64,000 bases of DNA from an uncultured Lactobacillus sp. (GTDB lineage: Bacteria; Bacillota; Bacilli; Lactobacillales; Lactobacillaceae): the NCBI GenBank assembly GCA_910587695.1, contig CAJUNC010000001.1, positions 62,001-126,000 on the forward strand. Direction: 5' to 3'. Both the position numbers and the translations under genes were made by a program. A model generated the notes under the pieces. The model worked only from the letters and a program-made list of their open reading frames with translations. It did no database searches and had not been told where the DNA came from. Positions 1-7,595 of the stretch are shown here, piece after piece (within the stretch, counting starts at the first letter, position 1; every line of letters starts with the position of its first letter).

Positions 1-212
1 GTTATGAAGAAGCAATGACTGAGGTGGATCGCTATATTGATGCAGCGATCTTAGCAGGATATCCATCAGTGACGATCGTGCATGGTAAAGGGACCGGTGC
101 CTTACGCCAGGGGATCACGCAGTATCTGCGATCTAATCGTGCTGTCAAAAGCTTTAATTTTGCAGCTCCGAATAATGGTGGTAATGGGGCTACGGTCGTT
201 TATTTCCGTTAA
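1..212 (+). CDS. mutS2: MutS2 (RqcU), C-terminal Smr domain, partial
   Basis: The reading frame is open from the first bases of the window (codons begin at position 3) to a stop at 212, so this is the 3' end of a longer gene. The visible 70 residues carry the Smr endonuclease/RNA-binding fold signature: a TEVDRYIDAAILAGY helix, then VTIVHGKGTGALRQGI and the terminal GGNGATVVYF strand. In Firmicutes this tail belongs to MutS2, a MutS-family ATPase acting on branched DNA and, as RqcU, on collided ribosomes. trxA follows directly, as in many Lactobacillaceae. The ATG at 15 is internal, not a real start. The ATPase part lies outside the window. Confidence 0.9.
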   Translation, partial: YEEAMTEVDRYIDAAILAGYPSVTIVHGKGTGALRQGITQYLRSNRAVKSFNFAAPNNGGNGATVVYFR

Positions 213-222
213 AACAAATAAG

Positions 223-250
223 TTGCTTTTTTGGTTAGATATGATATATT
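223..250 (+). promoter_or_regulatory. Promoter of trxA
   Basis: TTGCTT at 223-228 and TATATT at 245-250 with a 16-base spacer, about 40 bases before the trxA start. Seen by eye; good sigma-A match. Confidence 0.5.
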
Positions 251-291
251 CTTACTGAATAAATACGAAATGAAGGGTGAAAAAACTGCTT

Positions 292-603
292 ATGGTAAAA
301 GAATGGACAGATGAAGATTTTGCACAAGAAACTGCAAATGGTGTAACTTTAACTGATTTTTGGGCAACATGGTGTGGCCCTTGTCGGATGCAAGCACCTG
401 TGGTTGAAAAACTTGCTGAAGAGATGGCAGGTCAAGTGAAGATCGGTAAAGTCGATGTTGATAAGAACCAAGCTACAGCTGCTAAATATGGCGTGATGAG
501 TATCCCGACTTTATTGATCCAAAAAGATGGTCAAGTAGTTGATACTTTGATCGGTTACCATGATAAAGGCGCACTCAAAGCAAAATTAGAACAATATCTT
601 TAA
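292..603 (+). CDS. trxA: Thioredoxin
   Basis: Cytoplasmic disulfide reductase. The active site WCGPC is at residues 27-31 when counted from the ATG at 292, and the cis-proline loop SIPTLL and the C-terminal helix are intact. From this start the product is 103 aa, the normal length of TrxA. A longer frame from the GTG at 277 is open, but that GTG overlaps the GAAGGGTG ribosome site, so I use 292; the ribosome-site spacing (about 13) is a little long. It has its own promoter and ends in a very strong hairpin, so it is probably monocistronic. Confidence 0.93.
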   Translation: MVKEWTDEDFAQETANGVTLTDFWATWCGPCRMQAPVVEKLAEEMAGQVKIGKVDVDKNQATAAKYGVMSIPTLLIQKDGQVVDTLIGYHDKGALKAKLEQYL

Positions 604-604
604 T

Positions 605-660
605 AAATAACGCGGGAGCTACCACGATGTTTTTGCATCGTGGTAGCTCCCGCGTTATTT
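605..660. terminator. Bidirectional terminator, trxA / yslB
   Basis: Perfect 25-base inverted repeat (605-629 and 636-660) with a 6-base loop, between convergent genes. A-run and T-run flanks allow termination on both strands. The stem is unusually long; see findings. Confidence 0.85.
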
Positions 661-683
661 ATTAGACCTATGTCACAGCCTGC

Positions 684-1169
684 TTATTTTACTTTTGGTT
701 CAGTCAAGATGTTAAGGGGTTTTTGTTCTTCGATGAAGTCAAGATCAAGGGGGTCTTTAGTGTCGACTTGGACTAAGATCGTTACAGTATCATGTGTCTT
801 TTTATCAATGATCGCTTCGGTGACGAAACCGAGTTGATTTTGGATCGTTTCTGCCAAAAAGCCCGCCTCGATCAAAAATTCACAAGCTGAGTTCAATTTT
901 TGCCGAGTCTCAATGATCTGACCGGTCAATTCAAAATATTGTTGTTCTTTTTTGGCCTTAACGCGCTTTAATTGCCCCCAATTTGCCTGTTCAAAGAAGA
1001 TCGGTAACTCTTCATCTTTAGCTAAAGGAAAGAGACGGGCTAAACGTCTGCCAGCCCAATAGAGTATATCGTTATCCTTACCCAGAATATCAGGGATCAA
1101 GGCATCGCGGATCAAAGTCGCGCCGAGTTGATTTTGCGAACTTGCCAGTTCATAAAAATTATCTTGCAT
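684..1169 (-). CDS. yslB: YslB-like DUF2507 family protein
   Basis: A soluble protein of about 161 aa of the DUF2507/YslB family found throughout Bacilli, usually close to mutS2/trxA. The family is related to V4R-like small-molecule-binding folds; its role is unknown. Visible features are the N-terminal helix MQDNFYELASSQNQLGATLIRD, the ILYWAGRRLARLFPL segment, and a C-terminal half rich in strands (FELTGQIIETR, ACEFLIEAGFLAETIQ) typical of that fold. I start at ATG 1169 because AAGGATG sits about 13 bases upstream; the in-frame GTG at 1181 is inside that ribosome site. Convergent with trxA. Confidence 0.8.
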   Translation of the reverse strand: MQDNFYELASSQNQLGATLIRDALIPDILGKDNDILYWAGRRLARLFPLAKDEELPIFFEQANWGQLKRVKAKKEQQYFELTGQIIETRQKLNSACEFLIEAGFLAETIQNQLGFVTEAIIDKKTHDTVTILVQVDTKDPLDLDFIEEQKPLNILTEPKVK

Positions 1170-1303
1170 TAAAAAAGACACATCCTTAATAATAGTTATT
1201 ACTCTAATTATACCGTGTTATTAATGATTTTTAAACTCGGTGGATAGTAGTTAGTTTGAAATCAAGATGTGATTTAGTGCATAATTGTAGTGAGGTGATG
1301 TTC

Positions 1304-1906
1304 ATGGATAAGATTTTAATTGCAACTAAAAATGAAGGTAAGGCTAAAGAGTATCGTAAACTATTTGAACCAAAAGGCTTTGAAGTTGTGACGTTAAATG
1401 ATCTAAATGATCCGATAAAGATCGTTGAAGATGGTGAAACGTTTGCGCAGAATGCGGCCATCAAAGCAACAGCCTTGGCTAAAAAGTATCAAGTGATCGC
1501 TTTAGCGGATGACTCGGGTCTTATGGTCGATCATTTAGATGGAGCTCCAGGGATATATTCGGCGCGTTATGCCGGCGATCATGATGACGAAGCCAATAAA
1601 CAAAAATTGTTGACTGAATTAGCTGGGGTCGCTTCTGATAAACGAACAGCTCATTTTCATTGTGCGATCGTCGTTGCTAGTCCAGCAGGTGAACAGTTGA
1701 CGGTTGAAGGTGAAGTCAACGGTGTGATCTTAGAAGAACAACGCGGACAAGGTGGGTTTGGTTATGATCCACTGTTCTATTATCCACCATTTGAGCGCTC
1801 ATTTGCTCAATTGTCAATGGAAGAAAAAAATAGTATCAGTCATCGTGGGCGAGCAGTCAAAGCTTTGATGGAGCGTTTTGATGCATGGCTAAATGAGGTG
1901 CGATAA
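1304..1906 (+). CDS. rdgB: XTP/dITP pyrophosphatase, RdgB/HAM1 family
   Basis: House-cleaning enzyme that hydrolyses non-canonical purine triphosphates (XTP, dITP, ITP) to monophosphates. The N-terminal IATKNEGKAKEYRKL nucleotide loop, the catalytic LADDSGLMVDHLDGAPGIYSARYAG segment, the GQGGFGYDPLFYYP motif and the SHRGRAVKAL tail are all present. Start ATG 1304 has GAGGTGATG six bases upstream, giving 200 aa, the usual length. A 16-codon upstream extension is open but has no ribosome site. The downstream phosphodiesterase gene starts immediately after the stop, so the two are co-transcribed; Bacillus has the same pair (ysnA-ysnB), but the racE that normally precedes it is not here. Confidence 0.93.
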   Translation: MDKILIATKNEGKAKEYRKLFEPKGFEVVTLNDLNDPIKIVEDGETFAQNAAIKATALAKKYQVIALADDSGLMVDHLDGAPGIYSARYAGDHDDEANKQKLLTELAGVASDKRTAHFHCAIVVASPAGEQLTVEGEVNGVILEEQRGQGGFGYDPLFYYPPFERSFAQLSMEEKNSISHRGRAVKALMERFDAWLNEVR

Positions 1907-1907
1907 A

Positions 1908-2441
1908 ATGAAATATCTAGTTGTTAGTGATAGTCATGGTGATAAGGCGATCTTGCAAAAATTGCTTACAGCTTATGCAGGTAAAGTTGATCTGATGTTA
2001 CATTGTGGTGATTCAGAGTTGCCAGCAACAGATGAAGTTTTCAAACATTTTAAAGTCGTTCGTGGTAACTGTGACTATGATCTAGATCTACCAGATGAAC
2101 AATTTTTTGATCGCGGACAAGACAAGATCTTGTTAGTTCACGGACATTTACTCGGTGTGGGTTTTGGTTTGGGTGGCTTGCAAGCTAAAATGGATGAATT
2201 AGGTGCCAATATGGCTTTCTTTGGGCATACTCATCAATTAGGAGTCGAAGTAGTTAATGGTAAATTACTTTTGAATCCAGGGAGTATCAGCTATCCACGT
2301 GGAAAATACACTGCGATCGGTGGAACATTTGCATTAATTAAGACTTCGGCTGATGAAAATGGGAAGCAGATCGAGGTCCGATACTATGACCGTGAGTTAA
2401 ATGCGATCCCAGAATTGCAAGTGACATTCAATGGCAAATGA
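1908..2441 (+). CDS. YfcE/MJ0936-type metallophosphoesterase
   Basis: Calcineurin-like phosphodiesterase of the YsnB/YfcE family. Metal-binding motifs are in the expected order: SDSHGD (near residue 8), HCGDSE (about 38), RGNCD (about 58), VHGH (about 80), FGHTHQ (about 105) and NPGS. The physiological substrate is unknown; homologues cleave model phosphodiesters with Mn2+. The ATG at 1908 is preceded by GAGGTG at the very end of rdgB. An earlier in-frame ATG at 1893 overlaps that site and is rejected. 177 aa, typical length. Confidence 0.88.
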   Translation: MKYLVVSDSHGDKAILQKLLTAYAGKVDLMLHCGDSELPATDEVFKHFKVVRGNCDYDLDLPDEQFFDRGQDKILLVHGHLLGVGFGLGGLQAKMDELGANMAFFGHTHQLGVEVVNGKLLLNPGSISYPRGKYTAIGGTFALIKTSADENGKQIEVRYYDRELNAIPELQVTFNGK

Positions 2442-2619
2442 GGATGCATATCTCAAACGTAAACTAGTTATTTGGTGTGTTATCACATTATTAGTATTTG
2501 CTACTAGATTTTACCTGGCTTTTGCATGGTTAGATCTAGTTTTTGTCCTCTGTGTTATTTGGACGGGGCTGCTTTTTTTAGGTTATTGCTTTTTTGCGTT
2601 AAAAAATTTGAATAAATAG
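2431..2619 (+). CDS. Small two-helix membrane protein
   Basis: 62 aa with two hydrophobic segments, about residues 12-30 and 34-56, short charged ends and no recognised motif. The ATG overlaps the end of the phosphodiesterase gene by 11 bases, suggesting translational coupling; no strong ribosome site is seen. The stop lies directly before the tRNA promoter. I do not recognise the family; it may be a lineage-specific protein. Confidence 0.5.
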   Translation: MANEDAYLKRKLVIWCVITLLVFATRFYLAFAWLDLVFVLCVIWTGLLFLGYCFFALKNLNK

Positions 2620-2647
2620 TTGACGTTATTAAAAAAGAGAGTATACT
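2620..2647 (+). promoter_or_regulatory. Promoter of tRNA-Glu
   Basis: TTGACG (2620-2625), 16-base spacer, TATACT (2642-2647), sixteen bases before the tRNA 5' end. Near-consensus sigma-A promoter. Confidence 0.75.
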
Positions 2648-2662
2648 AATAAGAGTAGTCAT

Positions 2663-2735
2663 TGCCCGTTGGTCAAATTGGTTAAGACGTCGCCCTCTCA
2701 AGGCGGAGTTACGGGTTCGATCCCCGTACGGGTGA
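2663..2735 (+). tRNA. tRNA-Glu (anticodon CTC)
   Basis: Cloverleaf can be drawn by hand: acceptor pairs the TGCCCGT end with ACGGGTG (first two pairs are G-U), D-loop with GGTTAAGAC, anticodon stem TCGCC/GGCGG around loop CTCTCAA (anticodon CTC at 2697-2699), T-arm ACGGGTTCGATCCCCGT. The body is close to the lactobacillar tRNA-Glu(TTC), so this is its C34 isoacceptor reading GAG. No CCA is encoded. Promoter upstream and a terminator downstream show it is transcribed alone. Confidence 0.9.
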
Positions 2736-2743
2736 TAGATCAG

Positions 2744-2775
2744 AGCTGTTGGTTTAGCCAGCAGCTTTTTTTATA
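2744..2775 (+). terminator. Terminator after tRNA-Glu
   Basis: AGCTGTTGGT / GCCAGCAGCT stem with a short loop, followed by seven T residues. Confidence 0.75.
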
Positions 2776-2897
2776 AAGTTATTGAATAATTCTTTTAAAT
2801 TTGTTAATGTTAACAAATTGTTATCAAAAAATAAGGTCAAAGGTGCTATAATAGGTGGAGTAAGTAAAAGGATTACTATCAAGTTAGGAGGAGAAAC

Positions 2898-3221
2898 ATG
2901 CTTAGAAAAACGAAAAATTTTCTACGTGCACACGGTGTCGAGTATGAAAAAGAGCACGTTAATCCGTTGATGGTGCCTGAGAGAGTATATGTACTGAAGT
3001 TTGGCAAAAAAGACGGTAAGTTTTTAAATCGTTTTATCGTTGAACATAGCTATACCTGGACAGGACGTGACAAGATCAATAAGATCACTTTACGGTTGCA
3101 CGGCCAACAACATCCACGTGAATTTGCCAACGAGGCTAAATTATTACAGTACTTGAAAAAGCATGCCCACCGTTATGTTAAGGAAAAAGACCGTAATAAG
3201 CATACGGTCAAGCGTGGGTAG
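2898..3221 (+). CDS. Conserved-looking basic hypothetical protein
   Basis: 107 aa, strongly basic, with no membrane segment. A GTTAGGAGGAGAAAC ribosome site sits right before the ATG, so it is clearly expressed. Visible elements are a hydrophobic core pattern (VPERVYVLKFGKKDGKFLNR) and a C-terminal helix rich in Lys, His and Arg (LLQYLKKHAHRYVKEKDRNK), compatible with nucleic-acid contact, but no named domain is recognised. Monocistronic: it ends shortly before a hairpin terminator. An overlapping frame from 2782 is not supported. Confidence 0.65.
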   Translation: MLRKTKNFLRAHGVEYEKEHVNPLMVPERVYVLKFGKKDGKFLNRFIVEHSYTWTGRDKINKITLRLHGQQHPREFANEAKLLQYLKKHAHRYVKEKDRNKHTVKRG

Positions 3222-3238
3222 GAGGATATAAGACGGAG

Positions 3239-3267
3239 AGCTTGGGTGAGATCCCAAGCTTTTTTTG
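3239..3267 (+). terminator. Terminator
   Basis: AGCTTGGG, loop TGAGA, TCCCAAGCT then seven T residues; ends the 2898 gene. Confidence 0.8.
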
Positions 3268-3320
3268 TGGAAAAAAGGCAAGCTAAAGAAAGTTCAGGTG
3301 GGTATTGTTTAGAGTATACA

Positions 3321-3360
3321 AAAAGATCACTCAAATTTAGCAAAATTCGAGTGATCTTTT
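3321..3360 (-). terminator. Terminator of tRNA-Gln
   Basis: AAAAGATCACTC (3321-3332) pairs with GAGTGATCTTTT (3349-3360); lies just 3' of the minus-strand tRNA-Gln. Confidence 0.65.
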
Positions 3361-3367
3361 TTAGTAG

Positions 3368-3440
3368 TTGGGCATACAGGGTTCGAACCTGTAAATTATG
3401 GATTCAGAGTCCACTGCCTTACCGATTTGGCGAATGCCCA
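3368..3440 (-). tRNA. tRNA-Gln (anticodon CTG)
   Basis: On the minus strand: acceptor TGGGCAT/ATGCCCA, D-arm with CGGTAAGGC, anticodon stem GTGGA/TCCAT around loop CTCTGAA (anticodon complement at 3405-3407), T-arm ACAGGTTCGAACCCTGT. The body matches tRNA-Gln; the anticodon CTG reads CAG only. No CCA is encoded. Convergent with the tRNA-Glu transcript. Confidence 0.88.
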
Positions 3441-3571
3441 ATAAAAACTCAACTATTACAGTTTATGCCTGTCGCGTAGCTTTGTCAATACTTATAAATA
3501 GAATTATTTTGTTGCACTAATATACCAGATCATAACTCTTTTTGCATAGATAATCGTTAAAAATATTTTGA

Positions 3572-3607
3572 TATACACTTTTATATCGTTACTAAAAAGT
3601 GTATAAT
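3572..3607 (+). promoter_or_regulatory. -10 element with overlapping 11-base palindrome (APC permease)
   Basis: TATAAT at 3602-3607 is covered by the right arm of an inverted repeat, TATACACTTTT (3572-3582) and AAAAGTGTATA (3595-3605), with a 12-base spacer. This is the expected position for a repressor operator. The -35 (around 3579) is poor. Confidence 0.45.
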
Positions 3608-3648
3608 GAATAAATATTAATAATTATGTATAAGAAGAAGGGTTTAAT

Positions 3649-5139
3649 GTGAATAAAAAGAAAATCAAACTTTTTGGTTTGATAATGATGATCTTTTCAA
3701 CGATCTTTGGATTTGCGAATTCGACCGTCGCTTATGAACAGATGGGATATGGTAGTATCATGTGGTATATCTTAGCGGCGATCTTTTTCTTTCTTCCCAG
3801 TGCTTTGATGTTAGCCGAGTATGGTGCTGCTTTTAAAGAAGCAAAGGGTGGGATCTATTCTTGGCTAGCAGGTTCAGTCGGAGAAAGGATCGCTTTTATC
3901 GGGACGTTTATCTGGTTAGCCTCGTGGGTCATTTGGTTAGTCTCGACGTCAAATAAGGTCTGGATCCCATTATCAGCTTTGATTTTTGGCAAAGATACTA
4001 CACAGAGTTGGAATTTTTTAGGCTTAGGCGCAACACAGACGATCGGGGTATTAGCGATCATTTGGATCTTGGGAGTCACATTCTTTAGTACTCGTGGGAT
4101 AGATTTTGTTGTTAAGGTCGGTTCGATCGGTGGGATCTTCACGATCGCTTTGAATGTGATCTTTTGTGTGGCTAGTGTTGTGATCTGGATCGCTGATCAT
4201 GGTACTTTAAAACAACCGATCACAGGCTGGAGCAGTTTTACGACTTCACCTAATCCAGATTTCAGTACGCTGGTCGCTTTGTTATCCTTTGTGGTCTATG
4301 CGATCTTTGCATATGCTGGAATGGAATCGCTAGGGGGCGTCATGGATGATATTGAAAAACCAGAAAAGACTTTTCCACGGGCGGTTTTGATCTCGACTTT
4401 ATTGATCGCTCTTAGTTATTCATTGATGATCTTTATGTGGGGGATCAGTACTAATTGGCAAGAAGTCATTGGAAATAATGAAGCTAACCTGGGAAATATT
4501 ACATATGTTTTGATGAATAATCTAGGTGTTGTTTTAGGACAAGCGTTAGGCTTATCAGCACAAGCGAGCCAGTTTCTTGGAGTCTTGATGACGCGCTTTG
4601 CTGGTTTGGGGATGTTTATCGGTTATGTCGGAGCCTTTTTTATCTTAGTCTATTCACCGATCAAGTCATTTATTTTAGGTTCTGATCCTAAGCTTTGGCC
4701 TAAAAAAATGACAAGCTTAAACAAAGCAGGCATGCCAGCCTTTTCAATGTGGCTTCAAGCAACGATCGTTTGTATCTTCATCTTTTTAGTAGCTTTTGGG
4801 GGCTCGGCTGCCCAAAAGTTCTATACGATCTTGACGGATATGGCTAATGTCTCAACGAGTTGTCCGTATCTCTTTTTAGTTGGTGCGTTTCCGTTTTTTA
4901 AACAAAGAACGGATATTAAGCGGCCATTTGAATTTTTCAAGAGTCGTAAATGGACATGGATCGTAACGATCATTGTTTTGCTAGTCCTTGCAGGTGGGAT
5001 AATTTTTACTTGTGTTGAACCTATTTTACAACACGAGTATGATACCGCCTTTTGGACGATCATTGGACCAGTCTTTTTTGGAGTGATCGCTTGGATCTTT
5101 TATCATCAAGCAGTAGCTAAAGGAAAACTTAATAAATAG
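3649..5139 (+). CDS. APC-family amino acid permease (YjeM/GadC-like)
   Basis: A 496-aa polytopic membrane protein with 12 or more hydrophobic helices. The N-terminal FGFANSTVAYEQMGYGSIMWY and LAEYGAAFKEAKGGIYSWL segments match the conserved helix 1 and helix 2-3 region of the glutamate:GABA antiporter branch of the amino acid-polyamine-organocation superfamily, closest in feel to YjeM. The substrate cannot be assigned from sequence. The start is GTG 3649, with GAAGAAGGG seven bases upstream. It stands alone between its own promoter and terminator, and a palindrome over the -10 suggests repression by a small-molecule-responsive regulator. Confidence 0.82.
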   Translation: MNKKKIKLFGLIMMIFSTIFGFANSTVAYEQMGYGSIMWYILAAIFFFLPSALMLAEYGAAFKEAKGGIYSWLAGSVGERIAFIGTFIWLASWVIWLVSTSNKVWIPLSALIFGKDTTQSWNFLGLGATQTIGVLAIIWILGVTFFSTRGIDFVVKVGSIGGIFTIALNVIFCVASVVIWIADHGTLKQPITGWSSFTTSPNPDFSTLVALLSFVVYAIFAYAGMESLGGVMDDIEKPEKTFPRAVLISTLLIALSYSLMIFMWGISTNWQEVIGNNEANLGNITYVLMNNLGVVLGQALGLSAQASQFLGVLMTRFAGLGMFIGYVGAFFILVYSPIKSFILGSDPKLWPKKMTSLNKAGMPAFSMWLQATIVCIFIFLVAFGGSAAQKFYTILTDMANVSTSCPYLFLVGAFPFFKQRTDIKRPFEFFKSRKWTWIVTIIVLLVLAGGIIFTCVEPILQHEYDTAFWTIIGPVFFGVIAWIFYHQAVAKGKLNK

Positions 5140-5144
5140 TTGTC

Positions 5145-5190
5145 AAAGTACGAATGCGTAGGCAAAAGTTTGCGTATTCGTACTTTTTTA
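5145..5190 (+). terminator. Terminator of APC permease
   Basis: AAAGTACGAATGCG and GCGTATTCGTACTTT form a long stem followed by a T tract. Confidence 0.8.
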
Positions 5191-5230
5191 GTGCTATAAT
5201 CAGGAAAAATCAAGTTCTGGGGGTGAGTTG

Positions 5231-5833
5231 ATGAAAGTTGTCATTGTTGGTGGGACTGGTTTTGTTGGGCAAGGTATCTTGCAGGTCCTGGTTAAGGATA
5301 AGACACTTGAACTATATAGTTTATCGCGTAGTGGCAAGCGCTTGCACAGTATAGCTGGTGTTACTTATCAACGAGTTGATCTAAAGCAAGCAGGAGCTTG
5401 GCAAGTGTTGCTCAAGGAGGCGGATTGGGTCATTGATTGTGTAGGGATCTTATGGCCTGATCGTAAAAAGCAGTTGAATTATCAAAATGCCAGTATTAAA
5501 CCAGCTAAAAAGATCATTACGACCATCAAAGAGAGTAAAACTAAATTTTTGTTCATCTCCGCTAATGCAGGCTTTTCAGCTTATATAAAAGCTAAACGGA
5601 CCGTTGAAAAATACGCGCGACAAGTTTTAGGAAAACGCGCATATGTTGTGTATCCCGGCTTGATCTATGATCGCACTAAAAAGAGTACGTATTATTTGGG
5701 AAAGATCTTACACGTAATTACATTTTTGCCTGGGCTAAAGAAGTATCGACCGGTCAAGCGGAAAATACTGGTCCAAGCGATCGAAAAAATTTTACAGGGA
5801 AAAGCAAGTGAATTTGAAATGTTGCGCAAATGA
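5231..5833 (+). CDS. NAD(P)-binding epimerase/YwnB-like oxidoreductase
   Basis: About 200 aa with a Rossmann fold of the atypical/extended SDR group. The dinucleotide loop VVIVGGTGFVGQGIL is at the N-terminus, followed by SLSRSGK (likely NADP phosphate contact), a DCVGILWP segment, SANAGFSAYIKAKRTVEKY (SDR-like Y-x-x-x-K) and VVYPGLIYD. Family members include NAD(P)H-binding quinone or mitochondrial complex I assembly-like proteins; the substrate is unknown. ATG 5231 has GGGGGTGAG upstream. The gene is preceded by a TATAAT near 5196 and seems monocistronic. Confidence 0.75.
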   Translation: MKVVIVGGTGFVGQGILQVLVKDKTLELYSLSRSGKRLHSIAGVTYQRVDLKQAGAWQVLLKEADWVIDCVGILWPDRKKQLNYQNASIKPAKKIITTIKESKTKFLFISANAGFSAYIKAKRTVEKYARQVLGKRAYVVYPGLIYDRTKKSTYYLGKILHVITFLPGLKKYRPVKRKILVQAIEKILQGKASEFEMLRK

Positions 5834-6137
5834 TATGTCATATTATATTACATTGCCAGGTTATGGTTTGACTAGGGGAAATTTAATTATGAATGCTATT
5901 ATTTTAGGGTTTTACAGAAGTTTTTGTTTTTTTGATTAATCACATGCTGTAAAAGTTAATTAAAACTTAATTTTGTTTTTTCGAATTAAGATAAAAACCC
6001 GTTTTTACAGGCTTTTTTAATAGTGTTGTGATATGAAATCTAAGTTTTGTATTATGGTTTGAGTTTTCATGTACTATCTTCTGACAAAAGTTGTGCTATA
6101 ATAATTTTATATTAAATTCTAGTAAAGGGGAGTTCCC
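5834..6137. promoter_or_regulatory. 304-base AT-rich intergenic region with alternative hairpins
   Basis: No gene of normal size. CTGTAAAA (5947-5954) can pair with TTTTACAG upstream (5910-5917) or TTTTTACAG downstream (6002-6010), and GGGTTTT (5907-5913) can pair with AAAACCC (5994-6000). The last segment runs into a T tract (6012-6018), so it could be a terminator for the preceding gene or an attenuator for the glutamine transporter. A 16-codon frame with AGGGG upstream (5889-5939) overlaps the first arm and could be a leader peptide. All low certainty. Confidence 0.3.
6094..6102 (+). promoter_or_regulatory. Extended -10 promoter of glutamine transporter operon
   Basis: TGC immediately before TATAAT (6097-6102), 35 bases ahead of the start codon; no good -35 is visible. 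Confidence 0.5.
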
Positions 6138-7595
6138 ATGAAGAAGTTTATTGCAATGCTAAGTGCAGTGTTTGGATTATTTATGTTGGGTGTTTTCTCC
6201 CAGCCACAGATCCAAGCTGCATCAGAAAAGACATATACGATCGACACGGATGTGACTTTCCCACCGTTTGTGTATGCCAACACAGAGAATAAGTATGTGG
6301 GGATCGATTTAGATCTTTTACGTGCAATTGCTAAAGAAGAGGGTTTTAAAGTTAAGATCCGCCCCGTTGGCTTCAACGCTGCTGTTCAATCCGTAAGTGC
6401 TGGTCAAGCCGATGGGATGATCGCTGGGATGTCGATCACAGAAGAACGGAAGCAAAAATTTGATTTCTCGGATCCATACTATTCTGCTGGGATCGTAATG
6501 GCGGTCAAAGATGGTAGTGGGATCAAAGATCTATCTGAGTTAAAGGGTAAGAAAGTTGCTGTTAAGACCGGGACAGCAGGGGCTGATTATGCTAATTCGC
6601 TCAAAGATAAATACGGTTTTGAGATCGTAACGTTCGATGATTCTGATGGTGTGTATAATGATGTCATCAATGGTAACTCTGCCGCCTGTTTTGAAGATAG
6701 TGCTGTAATGTATTATGCAATCAAAAATGGCTTAGATCTAAAAGTTGTAACTAAGCCAGCTAATACGACAGAAACTGGTTTTGCTGTTAAAAAAGGGCAA
6801 AACCAAGAGCTATTAAAGATGTTCAACGAAGGTCTAGCTAAGTTGAAAGCTAACGGTGAGTATGATAAGATCATCAAAAAATATACAGAAGGTAAAGCAA
6901 CTTCTGAAACTAAAGTCAAGTCACAAACAGCAACTGCTGAAGATCGAACAGTTTTAGGTATCTTAAAAGAAAATAAAGATGCCTTTATCTCAGGGATCAT
7001 TGAGACGCTGAAATTGACCGTTGTGGGTATCTTTTGTGCCACGATCTTTGGGATCTTTGTCGGCTTGTTAGGTGTCGTACCAAACAAATTCTGCCGTGGC
7101 CTTTCAACAACGATCATCTATATCTTCCGTGGGTTGCCATTGATCGTGTTAGCGCTGTTCATCTATAATGGGGTCCCAAGTTTGATCGGTAGCAAGGTGC
7201 CAGCCTTCTTAGCTGGTGTGATCACTTTGATGTTAAATGAAGGTGCCTATACTGCTGCCTTTGTTAAAGGTGGGATCGAATCGGTCGATAAAGGGCAGAT
7301 GGAAGCAGCACGTAGTTTAGGGATGCCGTTTGGTAAAGCAATGCGTCGGGTCATCTTACCCCAAGGGATCAAGATCATGGTCCCATCATTTATCAATCAG
7401 TTCATCATTACCTTAAAGGATACCTCGATCTTATCTGTTATCGGGTTGCTTGAACTTACTCAGACTGGTAAGATCATTATCGCACGAAACCTAGAAGGCT
7501 TTAGAGTGTGGGCGATCGTTGCGGTGATCTATCTGGTCATCATCACAGTTTTAACGCTTCTTTCGAAGTGGATCGAACGGAGGATCAATAATTAA
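6138..7595 (+). CDS. glnPH: Glutamine ABC transporter, fused substrate-binding protein and permease (GlnPH)
   Basis: 485 aa in three parts. Residues 1-27 are a Sec signal/anchor (KKFIAMLSAVFGLFMLGVF). Residues about 30-255 are a family-3 periplasmic-binding fold (TDVTFPPFVY, GFNAAVQSVSAGQADGMIAGMSITEERKQ split only by family variation, GTAGADYA). From about 275 on there is a five-helix permease with the EAA loop EAARSLGMPFGKAMRRVILPQ. The fused arrangement is typical of lactic acid bacterial GlnP; most such fusions carry one or two binding domains, and this one has a single domain. It imports glutamine or glutamate. Ribosome site AAAGGGGAG. The ATPase gene overlaps its stop codon. Confidence 0.9.
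   Translation: MKKFIAMLSAVFGLFMLGVFSQPQIQAASEKTYTIDTDVTFPPFVYANTENKYVGIDLDLLRAIAKEEGFKVKIRPVGFNAAVQSVSAGQADGMIAGMSITEERKQKFDFSDPYYSAGIVMAVKDGSGIKDLSELKGKKVAVKTGTAGADYANSLKDKYGFEIVTFDDSDGVYNDVINGNSAACFEDSAVMYYAIKNGLDLKVVTKPANTTETGFAVKKGQNQELLKMFNEGLAKLKANGEYDKIIKKYTEGKATSETKVKSQTATAEDRTVLGILKENKDAFISGIIETLKLTVVGIFCATIFGIFVGLLGVVPNKFCRGLSTTIIYIFRGLPLIVLALFIYNGVPSLIGSKVPAFLAGVITLMLNEGAYTAAFVKGGIESVDKGQMEAARSLGMPFGKAMRRVILPQGIKIMVPSFINQFIITLKDTSILSVIGLLELTQTGKIIIARNLEGFRVWAIVAVIYLVIITVLTLLSKWIERRINN

Noticed and set aside
2782..2970. 62-codon frame overlapping the 2898 gene start
   Set aside because: No ribosome site and it contains the AGGAGG of the real gene.
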